Assembly: GCA_012845835.1 (NCBI GenBank)
Contig: JABAKD010000015.1
Location: 3,891,778 to 3,955,777, forward strand
Length of the DNA stretch: 64,000 bases
Source: Undaria pinnatifida
Lineage: Eukaryota > Sar > Phaeophyceae > Laminariales > Alariaceae
Direction: 5' to 3'
Under the pieces are notes generated by a model. It made no database searches and was not told the origin of the DNA. It was given only the letters and a program-made list of their open reading frames with translations. The position numbers and the translations under genes are program-made. Below are positions 1 through 11,555 of the stretch, piece by piece (the first letter of the stretch is position 1; the number at the start of each line of letters is the position of its first letter).

Positions 1-82
1 ATAGCAAACGCGATACTGTAGAAGAAGTCGTGGAGGCGGTGTTAATTTGGGCAGGGCGTTATGCCGACGATATTTTACCATA

Positions 83-269
83 CAGCAGGGGTCCCTCAGT
101 AAGACGGTGGTGTGGTATAGAGAGCAATATGACCGCCTGTATACAGGGAAGCCGCCTTATTCACTCCATGTTACGAGTGCGATTCCCAGTCGCGCCAGGC
201 GACATTGACCGCCTTATACAGGGATGCCGCCTTGTATAGGGATACCGCCTTATTGGGGGACCCCTGCTG
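83..269. mobile_element. MITE with TA target site, GGGGTCCC-type terminal inverted repeats (copy 1)
   Basis: The left end CAGCAGGGGTCCC and the right end GGGGACCCCTGCTG are inverted repeats, each flanked by TA (81-82 and 270-271), as expected for Tc1/mariner-type insertion. The inside carries several subterminal copies of ACCGCCTTAT in both orientations. Related copies lie at 29289-29477 and 45386-45564. It has no coding capacity, so it is a non-autonomous element. Confidence 0.8.
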
Positions 270-896
270 TAGGACAAGAGGATATACGAACAATGCTTCA
301 GGGGACATTTGTGCTGACAAAACCCTACTAATAAAGTAAATGACTCCGGTTGAATTAGTTGATGTCTTTCCATAACTTGTACTTACCAGCTCAACTCGTT
401 CGTGGGAGGCTAAACCCTCAGCGGCCTCCTGCACACGCCAAGGTTACAGCTGTATCCCCTTTCCCCGCCATCACTTGGTTTCATTTCTTATCGCGCATTG
501 GGGGTCCGCTCCGATAAAAAAAAAAAAAAAATCGGCCGTCCGCAAGAACTCAAGGTTGGTTCTCGCACACATAAAAAAATGTTTTTTTTTCAGCAGAAAC
601 GACTTCCTAGGGTCGGGTGCCATACAAAATCCCACACGATACTCGTAGCCAACAGTGAATCTGCCGACATACGCTACACGGTAGAGGTCCATCATCTTCG
701 ATCTACGGGTGGCGGCTTGATAAACATTTAAATACCTTTTACCCAGGCACCGATTTCAGGTAAAAAAAATAAAACGCACAATCGATGGACAATCTCATGG
801 TCTTATCTACACAACAACAACGAAAACAACAACACCAACACCAACACCAACACCAACACCACAACCACCGCCACCACCACCACCACCACCACCACC

Positions 897-928
<32 letters not shown>

Positions 929-1126
929 CAAAACCGTACCGCAAAACAAGAACGGCATTCCGATGACATTGGGGCTAAGGAGCCCCGTCCTTCAGAAAAC
1001 GTCCTTCGCCAAAAAAAGGTATACCTTGATACCTCTATCTTAGCAGGTCCGTGCTACGATAGTGGTAACAACAAAATAACGAAACAGCAGTGGCGGGCGC
1101 CTTCTGTAAGAAACAGCATTCGCAGC
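270..1126. other. Non-coding region downstream of the Msp1-like gene
   Basis: This stretch holds short homopolymer runs (A at 518-530) and a CAA/CAC microsatellite at 815-935. I see no coding pattern or RNA gene. The polyadenylation region of the minus-strand gene ending at 1127 should fall here, but I cannot place it. Confidence 0.6.
815..935. repeat. CAA/CAC trinucleotide microsatellite
   Basis: Blocks of CAA, ACACCA and CAC repeats cover about 120 bp. They produce spurious poly-His/Gln and poly-Trp/Cys open frames on the two strands. No gene model needs them. Confidence 0.9.
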
Positions 1127-4100
1127 CTATTTTACCTGCATCCTTCTTCGCTGCTGCTGGGACTGTTGTTGCTGCTGCTGGAAGTGCATTTTGGACTGCT
1201 GTAGCCCCTGATTTTGTCGCCTCGTTGCCCGCCGCCGATTGCGATCCATCGCCTCCCGCAGAGGTCCTCTTACCGCCTGCCCCGCGACAAAAAATGAGAT
1301 CAACGAAAAAGTGAGACACTTGCAAGCGAAAAAGAGACCACGAAACTGAGAACGTGGAACACAAAACGTCAAAATGAGATCGTCAAAATGATATAATGAA
1401 AACAAGATCGTCAAAATGACATCGTCAATAAGAGTTATAACGAAAATGGGATCGCAAAAATGAGATCACCCGACGCCGCGTGCGATCCATCGCCTCCCGC
1501 AGAGGTGCTCGTACCGGCCCGCTCAAAATGATATCGCGATAAATAAGACTCGAGAAAACGAGAAAGCCGCTGCGAAAATGAGCAACGCGAAAACGAGATC
1601 GTGCCAAATGATGTAACGACCTTGCGAGCGCAAGTACGATATACCCCATGCCGAGTGCGATCCACCCCCTTAGCTAAGGTCCCCTAACGCCTGCCAAGCT
1701 ACGCAAATGAGATCACGAAAGTACGACACATGTGAAAACAAGATCCCCGAAAAGTGAGATCGCGCGAGATCTGAGCTGGCGAAAAACCATATCGCACAAA
1801 AATACGAGAAAACGAAAACTACTGAGAAGCGAAAATCAAAAACGCGAACCGAAAAAATTATACGAACAGCGAAAATTACATCGCGCAAAATACTGGCGAA
1901 GATGACATCGGGGAGGCATGAGATCGCGAAGATGGGATTGCGAAAATTAGATCGCGAAGAAGACATCGAGAAATCGAGGTCGCGAAAAACGAGGTCCCGA
2001 TACCGAGATAGCGAAAAACGATACTTCGTGAAAACGAGATCGCGAATCTAAGATGGCCAAAATGAGACCGTCAATATGAGATCGCGAAGTGTAGATCGAA
2101 AAAATGATATCGCCAAAATGAGATTGCCAAGATGGGATTGCCAAAATGAGATTGTCAAAATGAGATTACCAAAACGAAATCGCCAAAACGAAGCCGACAA
2201 AACGGTGTGCCTCCGGAGCCCACGTAGTCTCCAATTGCCCGCCACACGCACCTCCCGGCAAAGCTCCACGACGTCCCCGCAGCTGTACCCCTCTGTGTTT
2301 ACCGCCAGCTCACGCCAGTCGAAACCCTCTTCAACTTCCACGTCCTCCAGAGCTTTCATCAGGACCGCCTTCCGCATCTTGCGGTCGGGCAGGCCCACCT
2401 GGAACGATCGAGAGAAACGCCTCTGCGAGGGGAACAGGGGGGGGGGGGGGGGGGGGGGGGCGCAAGACATGAATTGAGAAAAATAAGAAGTGGAATAGTA
2501 AACGGTACAAGAAAAGGACAATAAACTTGCGGTCGGATACGCCAATCTGGAACGATCGAGAAAGCCGCTTCCGCGAGGGAAAATAGGGAGAGGGGCTCGC
2601 AAGAAACGGCACGAGGAATAGGATGAGGAAATGAAAAATAAAGCGGACGAGAGATGGAATAAGAAATTGGATGAGAAAGGAATAAGAAATTGGGTCAAAA
2701 AAGGAACACGAAATCGGATGAGAAAGGGGGCAAAAAAATTGACGAGAAAAGGCAAAACAAATTGGACGTGAAAAGGAATAAGAAATTGGATGGGAAAAAG
2801 AAAATAAATTGGGCGAGAAAATAAAAATTGGATGAGAAAAGGAAAAAGAAAATAAACAAGCAATGAATAGGAAACATGAAAAGAAACAAGACCCAGGTGT
2901 GCGACGCAGCAGGTATCTATAAAAGTATGAATCTACCCGGGTATCTACCATGGCATGACTAACACAACCAGATACCCCAGCACCCCAGAGTCTATGCCCT
3001 ACAAAAAAATACCATTTCAACCATTGTTCACCTGAACGGCCGCGTCGAGGTCCCAGGGACGATTCGTACCCTTTAGCACCCCCATACCCGGGTCCGACCA
3101 ACACGCCCCGGGTATATACCCGAGTATTCCTACCCGGTACTCCAGGGTACATACCCTACCTAAACGCACCATCCGAAAGCGCAACCATTGTTCACCTGAA
3201 CGGCTGGGTCGAGGTCCCACGGACGGTTCGTAGCCGCCAGCACAACCACCCTGTCGTGCCCCCCCGAGATGGACAGCTCGTCCCAAAGCCGCATAAGCTC
3301 CGTCATCACCTCCCTGCGACCCGCGTTCGCGACAAGTTGGTAGGATGTTAAATCGTGTCATACGATTTGTTTTTTTCTCCCGTACGAGGCTGGTCTTCAT
3401 TTCTTTGTTTGGTTCGGGTATTTTTTCTTCTTCGAGTGATTGGACAGTCACGCTGCAAACCTTAGGATGGAAAAAAACAATACTACGCAATAAAATATCT
3501 ACTTCGAGTATAATGTGCTGCCATGAGGTATCCCACGGTACGGGTTACACCATTTGGGGTTAAAGGTTTCAGAACCCGGTTGGCCTTCTAATGCGTGGAT
3601 ATATGGGTTAGCATGATAACTGTAAGGGTGTGTTTGTTTTACGACCACTTGCGCATATAAATGTTCGTGGGGTTGCGCGAACGAATGTCTCCGTAGTCAC
3701 GTGTCGGATGGGGCATTGGGCTTCTCACGTTATTAGGCGCTCAGAAACTTCTGCTGCACCCTAGGCACCATGGGATAACTCCTACGTGCCACTGCAAAAA
3801 TGACCTCGACTCCTGATGCCAAGTGTGTGTTCCCGAAAACGTGCGTCCAGCTCTAAACGGGGAACCCAAAAGCCGCATGAGCTCCCGTCATCACCTCCAT
3901 TCAATCCGCGTTCACAACAAGTTGATACGTATCATACCATGCCTTAACCCCTTTTGAGACTACAGAAGGAAAACATTGACGACGAAAATTGACGAATACG
4001 GCATCGGCTACAGCCAGTTGGCGATGAAAAAATTGCTGTCCGAACGACAACAACGCAAAGAATCGAGTACGGGACGGGCGCAGGCAGCATGCTCCCTAAC

Positions 4101-7100
4101 TCATACTGCCCCGCGCTCATGAGTCTGGAAGACGCTCGAAAAAACGTCGCGATTCTATTTTGTACCTAAATATATATACATATAATATATATATATATAT
4201 ATCCTCCAGCGGATGGGGAAAAAACAAGTCTAAGCTCAACACGCTTCCACGTATTTTCATACACGTCGTGTCAACGCAAATTTCAATTGTATCGCAATCC
4301 AGCGCTAGCTGGCGTGTCGTTCAGTTCCCGTGGTGGCGACAGCGCGAGCTGCCCCAACCGGCGGTCTCCATCACTACTCCAGAAACGAATGTCATCTTTT
4401 TTTTATCGCTCTACACGGGTACACAGGCCCCAAAAGAGGTAACCAAGACTATGAGTTGTTTGGATTTCACGGCTATCAAGTAGCCATTAGTCGGGTCGCG
4501 GCGTAAAGTCAACTAACTTAGCTTACAACCCAACCGCACTTCGAGCTCCAAACGCACTACTGAGATGCAAATACGCCCGCCCCCCCCTTTCCCTGTCTCC
4601 CCTCCGTCCCCCTGCCCTCTTCTCGCCCTTGGTGTGGTGCGCAATGCCCGCCTGGTTAGTCAAAACCCGACGCGCTCCGTCCCGGAACTGTAGGTGCTTG
4701 AGGGTCTTTCGGTCTACGGACTACAGCCGTGCATGATACGATTACTACCCCCCACCCCCCCCCCCAGCCCCGTTCCTCCCCCGGCCCCCACCTGCTAGCG
4801 CCCGAGTCCCCCTCCTCTCTCTTGAAGCACAGCCCGTCAGCCTCGTCGAAAAAGATAATACACGGCTGAATCTTCCGCGCCAGGCTGAAAACAGCCCTTA
4901 CCATCACGCTCGCAGACCCAATGCCACCACCACCCCCACTCCCGCCCCCACCCCAAGCCCCGGCTTCAGCACCGTCCCCAGCCCCGGCCCCTGCCACTCC
5001 CCCAAAGGACTGGGGTTTCCTCACGAGCGTGGAGGCTTTTACGCTTAGGAAGGCCGCGCCGCTCTGTTTTGCAACGGCGAGAGCGAGGAGCGTCTTGCCG
5101 CAGCCGGGCGGGCCGTACACGAGGACGCCGGTAGAGGGTTTGATCAAGCGTGCCTGCAAAGAAAAAAAGAGGAAAAGTGAACAAAAAAAACACGAAAAGA
5201 TGAATACCTCCAAGTTGGCACCAGCTGGGCCAGCCAAGAACAGCTTTTTAGTTCGTCCGTTCGTTCTCAGCCCGTTTTTTCGAATTTTGAGGTGAAAACT
5301 TGACACCATGCTTCTTTGCAGTCTTTCGAATGGGTTGCTTACTGCACCACTTTTTTGTTCTTTTCTTTTTTCGGGAACTCAACGCACATGTAAAAAGAAA
5401 ACTGAAATTGATCTTTTACCAAAACCGGAGAAAAAAGTTGAAAAAATCAAGTGGGGCAGTAAGGGATCCGTTGACTTCCCCATGAGCAAGACGCGTACAG
5501 ATTCCACGTGAACAAAATGGTGAAAATTGTGTGCGATAATCACAGATTTTGCGGATCTCATCGTACTATCTTAACTTCGTACAGGAAATCATATAATACT
5601 ACGCGATATCTCTTGACGGAGATCAAATTAGGCGATAGCAAGGCTGACGATCGTTGGGCCATACCTTAAGGAACGTTCACACCGGGTACTAGAGGCATCG
5701 TTTATCGGATTTTCGGATAGATATTGGTGTTGACATTTGACCGAAAAAGGGATTTTCTAAACTTTCTAGACGAAATCAACATCGGATTCCAGAACATTTA
5801 ACGTCGACAAACGCGCTGCCGAACTACAGCAGTAACACTGGTGCCAATTTTGGAGTCGTAATAGTTGCAAAAGATGGCGAAAACGCAGGACGAGTATAAG
5901 AAGCTCGTCTAGGCTGGCCCAGCCTGTACAAAGACTACATGAAAAAAAAATACAAAAAATGTTCCACGTGTACAACAGATATACACATAAAACACAACAC
6001 ACAATACTACAAAAAAAAAAAAAAGAAAGACACAAAAAAGCACAACAAAAACACAAATAAAACACAATAAAAATGTGAAACAATAAAAAGACGAAAAACG
6101 AAAAAACAATTGGGGGGGGGTAGAGACAAGAGGGAGGGGAGCGGGGCGGGGCGAGGGGGATCACGAGCAAGCGAATGTAAACGTGCGCGAGACACAAGAA
6201 AGAGTGAGCAAGCGGGATCACCGCCGCCGCCACCGCCACCACCACCACCACCACCGCCACCAATACCACCACCACCACCCAACGACAAAACGCCTCTTCT
6301 AGGTGCACGTCCAACAGCCTCTCACCGGGTATAGGTCGGGGGGGAAGTCGAGGGGCTCCGATATGATCTCCTGCAGGGACTGCTTGACGCTTTCCATCCC
6401 AGCAATGTCCTCGAACGCCACGTCCAACGCGTCACAGTCCAGAAGGTCAGCCGCCACCTATCACACACCAACGGACATATCATCGATCCCCGCTTGATGA
6501 TATAGATATTTCAGGTAAGATCTGTATGATCTAGCTCATGCTGCCGGGTGGGAGCCGTACGACCTGCATCATCTAAGACACAAATATGTCCGTTGACGGC
6601 ACTCTTGACGTGTGACGGACAACCGTCAAGGACCGCATACGAAAAAGAGTATATTACGTCTAACGAGGTCTTGACAGACCAAAACTACAGCAGACGGTCA
6701 ACCGACATCTTTGCTAGGACATGCTTCCGGGGTTGGATCTGTACTCGGCATATACAGATCCTGCACATCCCATAACGGCAGCTATATGATCTATATGATC
6801 TGTAGATGATCTATATAATCTGTAGATGGTCTAGATTGTGATCTGCCAGAGGTGGAAAATGATAGGAAAAGGCCCGTTAGCAACGACACGGTGCAGACGG
6901 CTAAACACATTTCAAGCAACAGCGTGTGTGCACCTTCCACAATACGGGTGGCACACGCAACACGCTACCATTTGTTTTCCCTAAAACATCCTACTGTAGC
7001 TGAACGCAATTCATTGCCAGCCGACTCCCCCCTCCGTTCCCCTAGACTGTCCCGGGAAAAAAGAGTTCGCCATAGAAAATTATCTGGAAGCATTCCCTCG

Positions 7101-7513
7101 ATTTTTTTTTTTAAATTGCCAACAAAATTCTCACAAAACAAAAACCAACAGCTACATCGGCATTAATGCTCGAAACATTAAACAACAACAACGACAATCC
7201 CTGCTAACACATCATAAAGAAACGCCTCACCTCTAGCTCGGCTTCGTTCAGGGTGTGAATGACATCCAACGGCACGCGCGTCCCTTCCGCCTGCAGCATC
7301 ACCGATTCCCGCGCCCGCCGCAGCCTTTCCCCCGCCCCCCCCCCTCTCCCCCTTGCCCACCCCCGCCCCGGCTACGGCCTCCTTATATTTATGATTATTA
7401 GTATCCCGCCAACCCTCCCCCCGTGTACCGTCCCGCCTCCGCGCAGCCACAGCAGCGCTAGCGGCGTTGGTGACCCAGCGCACGGCTCGAAGGACGACCC
7501 CCGCCGCCGCCAT
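1127..7513 (-). CDS. MSP1: Msp1/ATAD1-type AAA ATPase (membrane protein extractase)
   Basis: Members of this family are anchored in the mitochondrial or peroxisomal outer membrane and pull mislocalised tail-anchored proteins out with ATP. I read seven exons: 7513-7429, 7343-7231, 6457-6326, 5153-4792, 3313-3196, 2422-2252 and 1276-1127. Together they give 1131 nt (376 aa), close to the 361 aa usual for ATAD1. All junctions are GT-AG and in phase. Exon 1 gives a short hydrophobic/basic start (MAAAGVVLRAVRWV). Exon 3 carries VAFEDIAGMESVKQ, and exon 4 carries Walker A GPPGCGKT and Walker B IIFFDEADG. Exon 5 carries LAATNRPWDLD, exon 6 RRF and GYSCGDVVELCRE, and exon 7 PLREAMDR then a Gln-rich tail. 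The pore-loop motif KWYGES is missing and a roughly 40-residue Gly/Ala-rich stretch stands there. The start of exon 2 is the weakest junction. Several introns hold copies of exon edges. Confidence 0.85.
1473..1523 (-). repeat. Echo of Msp1-like exon 7 acceptor edge (copy 1)
   Basis: On the minus strand this repeats the start of exon 7 (real copy near 1231-1285), still readable as APLREAMDRTRRR. The splice AG has become CG, so it should not be used as an acceptor. It lies in intron 6 about 200 bp upstream of the real junction. Confidence 0.75.
1649..1698 (-). repeat. Echo of Msp1-like exon 7 acceptor edge (copy 2, degenerate)
   Basis: This is a second copy of the exon 7 edge. GGCAGGCGTTAGGGGACC matches the real GGCAGGCGGTAAGAGGACC with few changes, and GTGGATCGCA still follows. 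AG is retained, but an in-frame stop breaks the reading frame. Confidence 0.65.
1700..2251. other. Msp1-like intron 6: A/G-rich 'GAGATCGC' degenerate repeats
   Basis: The intron is built largely from imperfect short units resembling AAAATGAGATCGCGAA, running from about 1310 to 2200. They are a diffuse satellite; I see no gene inside. Confidence 0.7.
2525..2586 (-). repeat. Echo of Msp1-like exon 6 acceptor edge
   Basis: The minus strand reads RLSRSFQIGVSDRK, matching the real exon 6 start RRFSRSFQVGLPDRK at 2422-2376. The acceptor AG is lost (TCGCGG instead of TCGCAG). It lies in intron 5, 100-150 bp upstream of the real exon. Confidence 0.8.
2600..2890. repeat. Purine-rich degenerate tandem repeat in Msp1-like intron 5
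   Basis: Units resembling GAAATTGGATGAGAAAAGG recur about a dozen times with indels. The opposite strand therefore shows a spurious Phe/Pro/Ser-rich open frame, which I do not accept as a gene. Confidence 0.7.
3018..3079 (-). repeat. Echo of Msp1-like exon 5 donor edge
   Basis: The minus strand reads TNRPWDLDAAVQ followed by GTGAACAATGG, a near-exact copy of the true exon 5 end and donor (3243-3182). The GT donor is intact. It lies 160 bp downstream of the real edge inside intron 5, so it is a candidate cryptic exon end. Confidence 0.85.
3868..3928 (-). repeat. Echo of Msp1-like exon 5 acceptor edge
   Basis: AAAGCCGCATGAGCTCC on the plus strand repeats the exon 5 start with its upstream flank (real copy 3285-3345). 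The acceptor AG is lost. It sits in intron 4, 580 bp upstream of the real exon. Confidence 0.75.
3968..4150 (+). repeat. Dispersed repeat family D, copy 1
   Basis: The stretch with GTCCGAACGACAACAACGC and a downstream GCGCTCATG...GTCGCGATTC tail matches 33915-34112 in the same orientation and 9672-9875 in reverse. Ends are not sharp. Origin unknown; no coding potential. Confidence 0.65.
6115..6260. repeat. Homopolymer and CCA/CCG microsatellite in Msp1-like intron 3
   Basis: A G/A-rich tract is followed by (CCACCG)n-like trinucleotides. It sits just downstream of the 6326 donor in gene orientation and produces a poly-Gly frame that is not coding. Confidence 0.75.
6486..6850 (+). repeat. GATC-rich repeat element (inverted relative to 34535-34865)
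   Basis: Repeated TATATGATCTGTAGATGATC units at 6780-6835 are joined to a unique part containing GGGAGCCGTACGA and GATCTGTA...TACAGATC. The same modules occur in reverse complement near 34.54-34.87 kb, so this is a dispersed element with an internal tandem repeat. Confidence 0.65.
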
Positions 7514-7843
7514 GAGCTGCGGTAGTAGTGTGCCGCAGCATAGAAAGGTTAAGGGCAGGGGGTGGGGGGGGGGGTCAGGATTGTTGCCACGGTTATCTCG
7601 AGCGAACGCGAGGTTCAAAGCAAAAAAAATGGAGGAACCCCTTTCGGTATCGCCGTTACGAGCGCAGACCGAAGACCGGGCTTCGTCTCTAACTAATATC
7701 TTCCACGACCAACACACAGCACACACAGCACGCACAACACACACAAGTTGACGACAGTTGTAAATGTCCTGTTGCTCGACTTCCTGGCCACCACATCTAA
7801 AATCTTATTGGACTTCAGAGGGGAAAATGACAAAATAACGAAC

Positions 7844-8287
7844 CTAACTGACGATTACAGCATCCACCACACGAAAAAGGCCCGTTCGCTGGGGTACGGG
7901 ATGAACCCGAACCGCACTGCAATGCAGTGGGGCTGCAAGAGACGTGCAAGCAGCCAGGTGATACTCGTGCTGCTCCATGTTCTTCCTACTGTAGACGCTA
8001 GGTAGCATCCATCCCGTCGCTTTCTTACGTCGGAATGCCTGGGCCTCCTCAAAAGGGTTAACAGTAGTGTCTCCAGCTTGGCCCAGCTGCAACAAAAAGG
8101 TTGACGGTCTACACGTCCACGCGGAATAAAGCGTACCAGGTAGAACATTTGCTTGTTTTACGTTCCTTGACAGGTATTCCTCCAACATCCAAGGTTGTTT
8201 GGGCGCTCTCCCGTCATCACGGACTAGGCTAAAGGTCGTTCTTAAAGAAACGAAAAAAAAAAAACATGATTCCTGACAAAACATCAC
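7844..8287 (-). CDS. Unassigned open frame, possibly an exon or relic
   Basis: A 147-codon frame contains stretches of natural-looking composition (KQPWMLEEYLSRNVKQAN and NPFEEAQAFRRKKATGWM). There is an acceptor-like TTTGTTGCAG before LGQAG on the minus strand. I recognise no family. It could be a 3' exon of the minus-strand gene at 12.5-14.8 kb or a relic of a mobile element; I could not join it in phase. Confidence 0.2.
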   Translation of the reverse strand: MMFCQESCFFFFVSLRTTFSLVRDDGRAPKQPWMLEEYLSRNVKQANVLPGTLYSAWTCRPSTFLLQLGQAGDTTVNPFEEAQAFRRKKATGWMLPSVYSRKNMEQHEYHLAACTSLAAPLHCSAVRVHPVPQRTGLFRVVDAVIVS

Positions 8288-9671
8288 AATTCCTGACCTT
8301 CTGAAAAATCTGAAACGTCACGTTTTCGACGACAGCAAAAAATCACTTTTTTTTTCGGTCCAAGATCCTACTACCTGGTATCAGTTTTGGATTATTTAAA
8401 AAAAATACTCAAAGTCAGAAGTCCTCATAAAAACGCCACCATTCGCGAAAATGCCACTTTCTTCGTCACGATTCAGGATTTTTTTTTTCATGTTTGTAAG
8501 GAATGACCCCAAGGCGACTAGTTGATCTGAGAACAGCATTCACAAGCAGCTGTTGGCAGGAGGGCTGTACGGACAGTGGCTAAACTTCGACAACAATAGT
8601 TCAAGTATACCTGAGCTAAGGTAGTCGAGGTCGAAAGGGCGGCCAGGACAAGAGCAGCAGGGCGGGGGGGCGGGGGGTGTACAGCAGTGGTTGTCAGCAC
8701 GATTATTAATTGAAATAACAGCAGTGTTATCATATGCCCAGCCGCGAAAAATGGTTGACAGCAGCCCACATACTGACAGCTCCGGAAATTTGTAGGTTGG
8801 ACGTACGCATACCTCGTCGAGTATAGACTAAGCTATAAACTCGTCGGGGCTGGTCGGCGTTACTTGCTGCGCGGTGGCGAATTTCTCTAGTTTTCAAGAG
8901 CCCCCCTCCCAACTTTTCGACTTGCAACACCCCCCTGATTTTCAAGCCTGTCGCATCCCGCTCAGGGGAAGTTCGTATTTTAATAAAAACCTTGAAAAAA
9001 AAAAAACTACAGCTTCGTGAGATGGAGGATGCCGTCTAAACTAATCTACGCTGTGTAGAGACGTCGCTTGCCACATTCATTCTCCCAGTTGCGACAAACG
9101 CAGCCCTGAAATTCGCCCCGATGGTGGGGACACATAGTACTAATCGTATGATAAAAGGTGCGTGCACCACTTTTTTCCAAGTCTCCCACCCACTCGAGGA
9201 GGTCCATACCTCACCCAAGAACAAATTTCGAGTAAACTGGAATCGCATCCCGATGACCGAACCCATGGCCTAGGTACGCAATGTATACCTGGTATATTTA
9301 CTGCAAATCAAGAACGACGTTCCGGCGGTTTCGGGTTAACGCCGTTACAACTGGAAAACTTTTTTTTTTACAAATTTACTTCAAGTTAGTATAGGGAGGG
9401 GTTTTAGGGTTCTAAACGGGTTAAGGAGCCCCGTCATTCAGAAAACAAAAAAAAAATGCCAAAAAGTGGCATACCGAAACACCTCTATCGTGTAATAGCA
9501 CTGCGGGTTATCTTGCGTGTTCGAGATGTCTCCATAAAGGCGCGTCGCTCGGCGTTTGCACTCTCCGCGCTATCGAGACGGTCAGCTGGGAGATTAGTCG
9601 CGGGGGTTGTATTACCTTTCCGTGTTACACGATATTCGACCAAAAGTCCAAACACCTTTTCCGGGACTTGA

Positions 9672-9875
9672 TTACAGTAGAACCACCAGAAAAAAAAACG
9701 AAGATTGCGATAATATTCTCAAGAGGATTAGGAGTAGCGTGAGCGCGTAGCAGTACGGGGAGGATCGCGGAGCACCCGTCCCATACAAGCCTTCGCATTG
9801 TTGGCGTCGTCGTTCGGACACCACTTTCATCATCGCCAACCAGCACTGGCCGATGCCGTAATCGTCGATTTTCGT
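9672..9875 (-). repeat. Dispersed repeat family D, copy 2 (reversed)
   Basis: Reverse complement of the unit at 33915-34112, sharing GTCGTCGTTCGGACACCA and the CGCGTAGCAGTACGGG...AGGATCG core. Confidence 0.7.
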
Positions 9876-10344
9876 CGCCCACTTTCCCCTCTGAAGTTCT
9901 CAAAAGGGTTGGCCCATTTATCCCATAAAACCGGTGCACGATGCATGAAGAGACGTCGTTGGCACGAGTACGGTATAGAGCTCCGTATGATATGACTCGT
10001 CGGTAAAAATCGTGGGTTGCGTACCTTATGTATGTGGTACTCTGTTGCTGTTGGTCGCTGGTATCTTGCACAATTGAGTTTATTTTCACTAACGGAGATG
10101 CGTGTGATCTGAACAGTCCGCATATCGTCTGAGATATAGTTTATGCACGCGTTACTCTGGTGTTGCTGGTAGCGTGTAGCAGTATCTTGCGCAATGAGTA
10201 ATGTTTAGTTTTGTTTTTCTGCCTGCCTAGACTCGTCGTGCCTTTTGGTGACCACGTGGCAGAATGTGTTTCCTACATACTGTCTGCAGACGCCGTGAGC
10301 TTCTTCGTGAACGCGGGTTAGAACATAGAATACGACAACGACCT

Positions 10345-10414
10345 AACAAGAACACCAACACCAACAACGACAACAACAGCAACAACAACAACAACAACAG
10401 CAACAACGACAACG

Positions 10415-10497
<83 letters not shown>

Positions 10498-10505
10498 AAC
10501 AACAA
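10345..10505. repeat. (AAC)n microsatellite
   Basis: About 160 bp of nearly perfect AAC repeats with a few GAC/AGC interruptions at the left end. Long poly-Asn, poly-Leu and poly-Val frames arise here and are rejected. Confidence 0.95.
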
Positions 10506-11079
10506 CTGCATGTACATAGACCACGTTGCAAGCCGCACGACAAGATGACATGATGCAAGTACGCTGGCTCCGCCTTCTTCTACATCTACGGGTACCCCTC
10601 TCCAAGAATACAGTTACTTTCTCGGATAGTGTCTCACGGGCGCCACCACAACAATTGTAAAAAGAGCCGAAAAATCATGAGTTATTCTGGACAGCACATG
10701 AGGATGATCCTATGCAACAACGGCAGATCGCGCAGCTTGAAAAGGTACATGTCATGACGCTTATTCCCACCATTGCTCGCCGAATGTCCACCGAATTTTC
10801 CCAGCGCACTCTCTCGCACTTGTAGCGACCGAAGTAGACGGTTTCACATGCCCGATACATCCCTGATCTACTTGCTTTGGACTAGAGGTGTTACCTGCCG
10901 AGTACCTGTGGCTAACGGGTACTCGCCAAGTTTGGGAAAATACCCGGGTACCCGCGGGGATTTGGGCCCTGGGTACCCGGGTACCCGATACGTCACCCTG
11001 GAAACCCCGAGGATGGCAACATAGTATCCCGTTCATTCACGTTCGTGTGCGGTGTTTGGCATTTCATAAAAAAAAAATT

Positions 11080-11185
11080 AAATACGCCAGTTATGAGTTC
11101 GATAATGTCAAGGGCCGATACTCCAATTTGCAAGCTGCGTGATACACCGGCCGCGCATGTTTACAGGCGTATTACTCTTTGAAGA
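11080..11185 (+). repeat. Dispersed repeat family G (truncated)
   Basis: Contains GCAAGCTGCGTGATAC in the same context as copies at 16130-16225, 20655-20790, 21205-21440 and (reversed) 57925-58145. Only the left part is present. Confidence 0.6.
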
Positions 11186-11459
11186 TATGTGACTCCCGTT
11201 GTGTACGCGGCAAGCTCGAATATGGGGGATCAGATCCACGGAGCTTGGTGAGCTCTCGCCTTCGCTCTCGGTCGAGGCAGACCGTTGCTGGATTGCTGGA
11301 TTACTGTTGCGTATGTCGAGGCTAGTGGAGGAGAATCAGTCATGTGTGAGACAATAAGTCAGAGAAGGGTGTCCTGAAGATTGCGTACGAATTACTTCAA
11401 CGAGGACGTGATTTAGGGGATGAAAACTTCCCATCCCCGGGGCTTCCAGGTGGATAGAT

Positions 11460-11555
11460 CGGGTCCCCGGGTACCCGCGGTCCAAATAACCGACGAATAG
11501 TAATCGCTATCGGGTACCCGCGGCCCAAATAACATACGAATAGTAAGTTCTATCC
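11460..11555. repeat. Two tandem units with GGGTACCCGCGG
   Basis: A unit of about 50 bp with GGGTACCCGCGG, CCAAATAAC and CGAATAGTAA occurs twice. The same GGGTACCC palindrome recurs at 10.92-10.99 kb. Confidence 0.7.

Noticed and set aside
739-1204. Open frames with poly-His/Gln and poly-Trp/Cys
   Set aside because: They translate a CAA/CAC microsatellite; no family motif or splice context.
10227-10605. Poly-Asn, poly-Leu, poly-Val and poly-Cys frames
   Set aside because: All read through one (AAC)n microsatellite.
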